From: an uncultured Acetatifactor sp.
GTDB taxonomy: Bacteria; Bacillota; Clostridia; Lachnospirales; Lachnospiraceae
Assembly (NCBI GenBank): GCA_934402375.1
Contig: CAKRUB010000002.1
Span: forward strand, 62,001 to 126,000
Direction: 5' to 3'
Length of the DNA: 64,000 bases
Shown: one piece after another, positions 58,650 through 64,000 of the stretch
Position numbering within the stretch: the first letter of the stretch is position 1
Layout: each line of letters starts with the position of its first letter
Notes under the pieces: model-generated
Told to the model about the DNA's origin: nothing
Seen by the model: the letters and a program-made list of their open reading frames with translations, nothing else
The model's database searches: none
Position numbers and translations under genes: made by a program

Positions 58650-59577
58650 GCTCAGGCTGCGGCTCGAGAACGCGGCGCATATCGTCGGGCAGAGGCGCGG
58701 TAAATTCCATCCTTTCCCCGGTGATGGGGTGGGTGAAGCACAGGCGGTGAGAGTGGAGCGCCTGTCTTGTCATAAATTCCATGTCGGGGTTATACAGATA
58801 ATCCCCGATCAGAGGAAAGCCGAGATATTTCATGTGAATACGGATCTGGTGTGTGCGGCCGGTCTCCAGCTCGAGAGAGAGGAGGCTGTGCCCATTTTTT
58901 TCTTCTATGACTCTGTAATGTGTGACGGCATGCTCGCCGTGCTCGAAATCCACCACACGCTCTATGACGGAGCCGGGCTTTCGGGACAGAGGCGCATTTA
59001 CAGTGCCCTGCGGAGGCTGTACGGAGCCGCGGACAAGGGCGAGATACTCCCTGCGGATGGTCGGCGTGCCGTTGTCGGGATTTCCGGTCGATTTTGCCGC
59101 GACCATGGCGGACAGGATGCCGGCGCTGACATAGTGCTTTGCGATGAGGGTGAGCCCGGAGGTGTCCCTGTCGAGGCGGTTGATGCAGCGGAAGACAAAG
59201 GGAATGCCCTGTTCGTGAAAATACCATGCGAGAGCGTTGGCGACCGTGTTGTCATAGTTCCCCATAGATGGATGGATCGGCATCCCGGCGGGTTTATTGA
59301 TAACCATGAGGTCTTCATCCTCGTAGACAATATCCAGCGGAAGCTGCACGGGGGGAATCTTTTCGGAGGAAGTCTTCTCCCGGATGCATACCGTGAGAAC
59401 ATCGCCGTCGGACAGCCGGTGCGTCATGAAGGCGGGCAGGCGGTTGACGAGAACATTTTCCGGCTCCTTCTTTAATTCGATCATGCTCTGGGAGGAATAG
59501 CCCTTCGCCTTCAGATATTGCTTTACCGTGTAGTCTGCTTCGTTTCCTGTGATCAGATATTCTAAGCGCCGTTCCAT
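58642..59577 (-). CDS. RluA-family pseudouridine synthase
   Basis: A 311-residue enzyme that isomerises uridine in rRNA or tRNA. An S4-like N-terminal RNA-binding region (LKAKGYSSQSMIELKK, VLVNRLPAFMTHRLSDGD) is followed by the catalytic domain: INRLDRDTSGLTLIAKH with the catalytic Asp, GRTHQIRIHMKYLGFPLIGD and LHSHRLCFTHPITG. The subfamily (RluC/D or YlyB-like) cannot be told from sequence by eye. GGGGAGG before the ATG at 59577 is better than the longer start at 59631. Convergent with the NapH-like gene. Confidence 0.93.
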   Translation of the reverse strand: MERRLEYLITGNEADYTVKQYLKAKGYSSQSMIELKKEPENVLVNRLPAFMTHRLSDGDVLTVCIREKTSSEKIPPVQLPLDIVYEDEDLMVINKPAGMPIHPSMGNYDNTVANALAWYFHEQGIPFVFRCINRLDRDTSGLTLIAKHYVSAGILSAMVAAKSTGNPDNGTPTIRREYLALVRGSVQPPQGTVNAPLSRKPGSVIERVVDFEHGEHAVTHYRVIEEKNGHSLLSLELETGRTHQIRIHMKYLGFPLIGDYLYNPDMEFMTRQALHSHRLCFTHPITGERMEFTAPLPDDMRRVLEPQPELI

Positions 59578-59684
59578 TTTCCGCCTCCCCTGTAATGAGA
59601 CAATGATAAACTCTTTCCCATGAAAAAGCAATGTGCTATGATAGGGGTAAGGTAGGAATAAGACAGGAAAGAAAGGATGACATT

Positions 59685-60593
59685 ATGGAGTATATTTTGG
59701 ATAACGGACAGTTAAGGGCTGTCATTAAGAGCTTTGGAGCGGAACTGAAGGCCCTGCAGGACAAGGCGACTGGTCAGGAATATATGTGGGAGGCAGATCC
59801 TAAGTTCTGGGGAAAGACTTCACCGGTGCTCTTCCCGTTCATCGGGAAGCTCGAGGGAGCCGGATACCGGTACGGAAATACCTTTTACAGCATTGAGAAA
59901 CACGGCTTTGCGAGGGACATGGAGTTTACAGTGGTCTCTCAGGGGGAGGCTTCCATCACCTTTGCCATTGAGAGCGACGAGGCGACATTGAAGAAGTTCC
60001 CGTTTGCGTTCCGGCTGGAGCTTTCCTATGCGCTTGAGGGGAAAAGCCTGACCGAGACATGGAAGGTGATTAACAACAGCGGAGAGAGCATGTATTTCTC
60101 CTTCGGCGGTCATCCGGCATTTGCCTGTCCGCTGAAAAAGGACGCACAGTCTGCCGGAAGAACGGACTGCTTTATCAGGCTGTATGGAGCTGAAGGTGCG
60201 GCGCTGGCGGCGAAGGAGCTTTCGTCAACCGATATCGGTGTGCCGGACGGTCTTCTGACGGGAGAGCAGACGAAACTGGAGCTGGCAGACGGCTTCCTTC
60301 CCGTGACGGAGCATATTTTCGATCAGGACGCACTCTGCTTAGAGCGTCAGGGAATCGCGGCGGTCGGTCTCTGCGACAGCACGAAAAAGGAGTATGTACG
60401 TCTTGAGGCGGACTGCCCTGTTTGGGGTATCTGGTCCGTGCCGGACAGCAACGCCGGTTATATCTGCCTTGAGCCGTGGTGGGGCATCTGTGACAGCAAG
60501 GGCTATGCCGGAACGCTGCAGGAGAGACCGTACACCAACATGGCGGCAGCAGGACAGAGCTGCGGAGCAGCGTTTAAGATTACTGTTCATTGA
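59685..60593 (+). CDS. Aldose 1-epimerase family protein (LacX-like)
   Basis: A 302-residue beta-sandwich mutarotase-like protein that would interconvert alpha and beta anomers of a hexose or hexose phosphate. Motifs: GAELKALQDKATGQEYMWEA, VLFPFIGKL, HGFARDMEFTV (catalytic His), FSFGGHPAFACPL (second His), and YICLEPWWGICD (Glu base). It is nearer to the LacX/YeaD-like group than to classical GalM. GAAAGGA precedes the ATG at 59685. Distant from galK/galT (over 50 kb), so a link to galactose is not implied. Confidence 0.9.
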   Translation: MEYILDNGQLRAVIKSFGAELKALQDKATGQEYMWEADPKFWGKTSPVLFPFIGKLEGAGYRYGNTFYSIEKHGFARDMEFTVVSQGEASITFAIESDEATLKKFPFAFRLELSYALEGKSLTETWKVINNSGESMYFSFGGHPAFACPLKKDAQSAGRTDCFIRLYGAEGAALAAKELSSTDIGVPDGLLTGEQTKLELADGFLPVTEHIFDQDALCLERQGIAAVGLCDSTKKEYVRLEADCPVWGIWSVPDSNAGYICLEPWWGICDSKGYAGTLQERPYTNMAAAGQSCGAAFKITVH

Positions 60594-60604
60594 CGCATTC
60601 CGTC

Positions 60605-60634
60605 TTGACAAAGGCGGTGCACTTGCACTACAAT
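60605..60634 (+). promoter_or_regulatory. Promoter of the T-box/proS unit
   Basis: TTGACA at 60605, an 18-nt spacer and TACAAT at 60629. The predicted start is near 60641, at the beginning of the T-box leader. Confidence 0.75.
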
Positions 60635-60640
60635 CATCTA

Positions 60641-60937
60641 CATAAGAAGAGACGTTGAAGAGGAATAGTACGGATTTGTCAACATTTCAGAGAGAGAGCG
60701 TGGCGCTGTCCGCAGGATGGCGCGGCTGAAAGGCTCTTATGCGGACGGTTCGGAACCTGCCTTGGAGTTCTGTGCGAGGTGAGTGCGGACGGGAGTGTCT
60801 GCCGCGTAAGCACAGCGTAATCCGGCGTTAGCGGAAAATGAGATGGATGTTCCGGTTTGTCAGACGACCGGGCGTCAATTAGGGTGGTACCGCCGAGCTT
60901 TCGGTCCCTGTCGGGATGGAAGGCCCGGCGTTTTTGT
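60641..60937 (+). promoter_or_regulatory. T-box leader (proline-tRNA sensing) with terminator
   Basis: A 300-nt leader with the invariant T-box AGGGTGGTACCGC at 60881-60893, whose UGGU segment pairs with the free 3' end of uncharged tRNA. It overlaps a terminator formed by CGCCGAGC and the segment ending in CGGCG plus TTTTT (to about 60937); the antiterminator uses the T-box instead. Upstream is a long stem I with an AGAGAG stretch near 60690. CCT at 60756 in GGAACCTGCC is a candidate proline specifier, an inference from the gene behind it. Low charged tRNA-Pro would turn proS on. Confidence 0.9.
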
Positions 60938-60969
60938 ATTTGCGAACAAAGCAGACGAGGAGGAAAATT

Positions 60970-62400
60970 ATGGCTGAGAAAATGGTTCAGGAAATCACAT
61001 CGATGGATGTGGATTTCGCACAGTGGTACACAGATGTTGTGAGAAAGGCGGAGCTTTGCGACTATACGTCCGTAAAGGGATGCATGGTGATCAAGCCCGC
61101 AGGATATGCAATCTGGGAGCTGATCCAGAAGGAGTTGGATGCAAGATTCAAGGAGACAGGCGTGCAGAATGTATATCTTCCCATGTTCATTCCCGAGTCC
61201 CTGCTCCAGAAGGAGAAGGATCATGTGGAGGGCTTTGCGCCCGAGGTTGCATGGGTGACACACGGCGGCTTACAGCCCCTGCAGGAGAGAATGTGTGTGC
61301 GTCCTACGTCCGAGACGCTGTTCTGCGATTTCTATAAGAATGACATTCACTCCTACAGAGATCTCCCTAAGGTTTATAACCAGTGGTGCTCTGTTGTGCG
61401 CTGGGAGAAGGAGACGAGACCCTTCTTGAGATCGAGAGAGTTCCTGTGGCAGGAGGGTCACACCGCACATGCGACGGCAGAGGAGGCAGAGGCAAGAACG
61501 ATCCAGATGCTGAACGTCTATGCGGACTTTCTGGAGGAGGTTCTGGCGATTCCTGTTGTCAAGGGACAGAAGACAGAGAAGGAGAAGTTTGCCGGAGCGG
61601 AGGCGACCTATACGGTTGAGGCTCTGATGCACGACGGAAAGGCATTGCAGTCGGGAACGAGCCACAACTTCGGCGACGGCTTTGCGAAGGCGTTCGGTAT
61701 CCAGTTTACGGATAAGGACAATACCCTGAAATATGTTTACCAGACCTCATGGGGCATGACGACGAGAACAATCGGCGCCCTGATCATGGTACACGGTGAC
61801 AACGAGGGACTTGTGCTTCCTCCCAGAGTTGCGCCTATTCAGGTCTGCATCATCCCGATTCAGCAGAAAAAGGAAGGCGTTCTCGACAAGGCATACGAGC
61901 TGCGCGACCTTCTGAAAAAGGATTTCCGTGTCAAGGTTGATGACAGTGAGAAGACGCCCGGCTATAAGTTCGCGGAAGCGGAGATGAGAGGCTACCCGAT
62001 CCGTGTCGAGATCGGTCCTAAGGATATCGAGGCAGGAAAGTGCATCATCTGCCGCCGTGACACCAGAGAGAAGCTGAAGGTTTCGCTGGATGAGCTGGAG
62101 GCAAAGGTTGCAGAGCTGATGGAGACGATCCAGAAGGATATGCTGGAGAGAGCGAGAAAGCACAGAGAGGCACATACCTACACTGCAGCGGATCTGGCGG
62201 AGTTCGAGAAGCTCTTTGCGGAGAAATCCGGCTTTGTCAAGGCAATGTGGTGCGGAGACAGGGCATGTGAGGATAAGATTAAGGAAAAACTCGGCGTGAC
62301 AAGCCGTTGCATGCCTTTTGAACAGGAGCACATCGCAGATACCTGCGTATGCTGTGGAAAGCCTGCGAAGAAAATGGTATACTGGGGAAGAGCGTATTAA
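60970..62400 (+). CDS. proS: Prolyl-tRNA synthetase, archaeal/eukaryotic type
   Basis: Class II synthetase charging tRNA-Pro. The 476-residue form lacks the bacterial editing insertion and carries a C-terminal zinc-like domain. Motif 2 region: [20 protein letters not shown] and [20 protein letters not shown]; motif 3: [17 protein letters not shown]. Anticodon-binding domain at about 290-390 ([20 protein letters not shown]). End domain cysteines: [22 protein letters not shown] and [27 protein letters not shown] lies before the ATG at 60970; the open frame upstream belongs to the T-box leader. Regulated by that leader. Confidence 0.96.
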   Translation: MAEKMVQEITSMDVDFAQWYTDVVRKAELCDYTSVKGCMVIKPAGYAIWELIQKELDARFKETGVQNVYLPMFIPESLLQKEKDHVEGFAPEVAWVTHGGLQPLQERMCVRPTSETLFCDFYKNDIHSYRDLPKVYNQWCSVVRWEKETRPFLRSREFLWQEGHTAHATAEEAEARTIQMLNVYADFLEEVLAIPVVKGQKTEKEKFAGAEATYTVEALMHDGKALQSGTSHNFGDGFAKAFGIQFTDKDNTLKYVYQTSWGMTTRTIGALIMVHGDNEGLVLPPRVAPIQVCIIPIQQKKEGVLDKAYELRDLLKKDFRVKVDDSEKTPGYKFAEAEMRGYPIRVEIGPKDIEAGKCIICRRDTREKLKVSLDELEAKVAELMETIQKDMLERARKHREAHTYTAADLAEFEKLFAEKSGFVKAMWCGDRACEDKIKEKLGVTSRCMPFEQEHIADTCVCCGKPAKKMVYWGRAY

Positions 62401-62474
62401 GCAGATTGCGGGAGCGCAAAGCGTGCAGCAATCCAGTTATTATTGGGACAAAAAACTATCAGGAGGAGTTACTT

Positions 62475-63329
62475 ATGATTCATCAGACATTTCCGATTCA
62501 GATGCCGGGATCACATTCTGATTCGAGACTGATTACCTATATTCAGGACTACAGCGAGGATGTGAACGTGAACAACAGACCGCTGATCCTGATCTGTCCG
62601 GGCGGCGGCTATGCGTTTAACTCGGAGAGAGAGTGGGAGGCGCTGGCGTTTCAGTTTCTGGCGATGGGCTGTCATGCGGCGGTGCTGAAATATTCCTGTG
62701 CACCGGCGAGATACCCGGTGGCATTGACGGAGCTGGCGGCGTCGATTGCGCTGGTAAGGGAGCATGCGGAGGAATGGCATGTTGATTCCAAGGCGGTTCT
62801 CGTGCTGGGCTGTTCCGCGGGAGGTCATCTCGCGGCAAGTCTCGGCGTGCTCTGGGAGGAACCGTTTCTCGCTGAGACGATCGGTATTTCGGGTAAGGAG
62901 CAGGAGCTGCTGCGCCCGGATGGCATGATCCTATGTTACCCGGTGATCACGGGAGGAGAGTTCGCACACAGGGGCTCGTTCGAGTGTCTGCTCGGAGAGG
63001 AAGAGGGCAGTCTGGAGAAAGCCGCTGATCCGCAGAGTATGCTGTCAAGGCTGTCTCTGGAAACAAGAGTCACGGAGAAAACACCGCCCACGTTCATCTG
63101 GCATACCTTTACGGACGGCTCCGTTCCGGTGGAAAATTCACTGTTGTTTGTGAGCGCGCTGAAAAGGGCGAATGTCTCGACGGAGTTTCATATGTACCAG
63201 AAGGGTGGTCACGGACTGAGCCTTGCGAATCACCTGACGGAGGGCAGGGATGGGGGCGGCATCCAGGAGGAGTGCACGTCGTGGATTCCGCTTGTCCGCA
63301 CATGGATTACGAGCAGATACCCGTTTTGA
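62475..63329 (+). CDS. Alpha/beta hydrolase (BD-FAE/esterase-like)
   Basis: A 284-residue serine hydrolase without signal peptide. The oxyanion region LILICPGGGYAFNSEREWEA is followed by the nucleophile elbow LGCSAGGHLAASLG (Ser), an acid residue near HTFTDGSVPVENSL (Asp) and a His in YQKGGHGLSLAN. This order fits acetyl esterases such as Axe2/BD-FAE that deacetylate xylan or other sugars, though the substrate is not shown. AGGAGGAG lies before the ATG at 62475, so the frame reaching into proS is not used. The next gene, 9 nt on, is another hydrolase; both may be one operon. Confidence 0.88.
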   Translation: MIHQTFPIQMPGSHSDSRLITYIQDYSEDVNVNNRPLILICPGGGYAFNSEREWEALAFQFLAMGCHAAVLKYSCAPARYPVALTELAASIALVREHAEEWHVDSKAVLVLGCSAGGHLAASLGVLWEEPFLAETIGISGKEQELLRPDGMILCYPVITGGEFAHRGSFECLLGEEEGSLEKAADPQSMLSRLSLETRVTEKTPPTFIWHTFTDGSVPVENSLLFVSALKRANVSTEFHMYQKGGHGLSLANHLTEGRDGGGIQEECTSWIPLVRTWITSRYPF

Positions 63330-63338
63330 GGTGCCTGA

Positions 63339-64000
63339 ATGAATGACAGGATCATTGAGATTCCGAAATTTTACGGAAGTTTGCAGGGAATGCTGCGGAA
63401 ATATGAGAAGTATGCACGGCAGGATGCCTTTCGGGGAAGTACGCGGGAGGAGCTGGAATGCTGGCAGGAGAGTGCCCGCGCGACCCTGCGGGAGCTGATC
63501 GGCTGGCGCTATATGGAGAGCTGCGCGCTTGACCCGAGGATCGAGGAGCGCATAACGCTGGATAACGGCATTGTCCGAGAAAAGGTGATTCTGCAGGTGG
63601 AACCGGAGGTCTGGATGCCGGTCTATATCCTGATTCCGCCGGATGCCGGGGGAGACTGCTATCTCTGCCTTGCGGGGCATCAGGGAGGCGGAAAGTACAG
63701 TGTCGCCGGGTGCTATGACATCCCTGCTGTGAAGGAAAAGATAGAGTATTACAATTATGATTACGGTATGCAGCTCGCAAAGAGAGGTTTCGTGGCGATT
63801 TGTCCCGACAGCCGCGGCTTTGGGGAGCGGCGCGACGAAGCGTTGCAGAAGCAGGACGATGAGAAGGCGTTTCTGACCGGAACCTGCTTTCACCTGTCGC
63901 ATATGGCTGAGGCACTGGGAGAGACGGTCATCGGAATGCTGACATGGGATGTGTGCCGCCTGATCGATTATGTGTACGAACGCGGGGAGTGGAAGACGGA
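63339..64000 (+). CDS. Alpha/beta hydrolase, acetyl-esterase-like (3' partial)
   Basis: An open frame of 220 codons running off the window. It starts MNDRIIEIPKFYGSLQGMLR; later parts VEPEVWMPVYILIPPD, LCLAGHQGGGKYSVAG (oxyanion region) and AKRGFVAICPDSRGFGERRD match the large dienelactone-hydrolase/acetylxylan-esterase-like group. The nucleophile serine should lie just beyond the edge, after VCRLIDYVYERGEW. GAGGTGC before the ATG at 63339 is a modest ribosome binding site, 9 nt after the previous stop. Function beyond hydrolase cannot be stated. Confidence 0.8.
   Translation, partial: MNDRIIEIPKFYGSLQGMLRKYEKYARQDAFRGSTREELECWQESARATLRELIGWRYMESCALDPRIEERITLDNGIVREKVILQVEPEVWMPVYILIPPDAGGDCYLCLAGHQGGGKYSVAGCYDIPAVKEKIEYYNYDYGMQLAKRGFVAICPDSRGFGERRDEALQKQDDEKAFLTGTCFHLSHMAEALGETVIGMLTWDVCRLIDYVYERGEWKT

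Noticed and set aside
1-64000. CRISPR array
   Set aside because: No regularly spaced direct repeats of 25-40 nt; the only dispersed repeats are the ~148-bp palindromes.
1-64000. tRNA or rRNA genes
   Set aside because: I saw no cloverleaf with GTTCRANYC and no rRNA-like segments. A tRNAscan run would be decisive.

Overview
The window looks like the chromosome of a Gram-positive anaerobe of the Clostridia, most likely a gut Lachnospiraceae. The support is a class II GalT, an archaeal-type ProRS behind a T-box leader, VanW and HAAS/DUF4097 proteins, a CD1871A-type CXXC peptide, strong AGGAGG ribosome binding sites and a mid-range GC content. No phage, plasmid or complete insertion sequence is visible. 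The placement is inference from gene content, not from a marker gene.

Layout. 0-7 kb: the end of a CapA-like phosphoesterase, an Fe-S aldo/keto reductase, an AraC regulator, galK and galT (Leloir pathway), and a DEDDh exonuclease. 7-13 kb: cell-envelope and housekeeping genes (VanW protein, AIR-synthase-like protein, Lrp regulator with its aminotransferase, trmL). 13-18 kb: an AraC regulator with a lone sugar-binding lipoprotein, a decayed carbohydrate-binding protein, and an Rpn nuclease. 18-31 kb: rsgA, GNAT enzymes, DUF438 and OYE proteins, a PadR-HAAS-DUF4097 envelope operon, a GPH sugar symporter, and an ABC/GldG-like/DUF4340 cassette. 31-37 kb: an AT-rich, eroded accessory zone with a LacI/MATE deletion fusion, GNATs, an internally deleted 2H phosphoesterase, and a Septu-type defence pair (PtuA/PtuB) behind its own XRE regulator. 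37-49 kb: a Q-rich protein with a GNAT, then a large polyamine cluster. It makes putrescine from arginine (SpeA, AguA, AguB) and holds two routes to spermidine (SpeD/SpeE and carboxyspermidine dehydrogenase/decarboxylase), with a serpin on the other strand between the last two. 49-64 kb: PilZ and CmpB membrane genes, a truncated heparinase with a GH88 hydrolase, a chemotaxis receptor, MecA, a thioredoxin/CXXC/ferredoxin redox cassette, RluA, an aldose epimerase, T-box-proS, and two alpha/beta hydrolases.

The most striking signal is a family of structured palindromic repeats of about 148 bp: six full copies and one truncated copy, all between genes. Their stems change by paired, compensatory substitutions, so the fold is conserved rather than the sequence. 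They sit between genes that belong together (galK/galT, speE/CASDH, CASDC/aguA, aguA/aguB). A second candidate is an apparently free-standing structured RNA of about 340 nt, with its own promoter and terminator, just ahead of speD.
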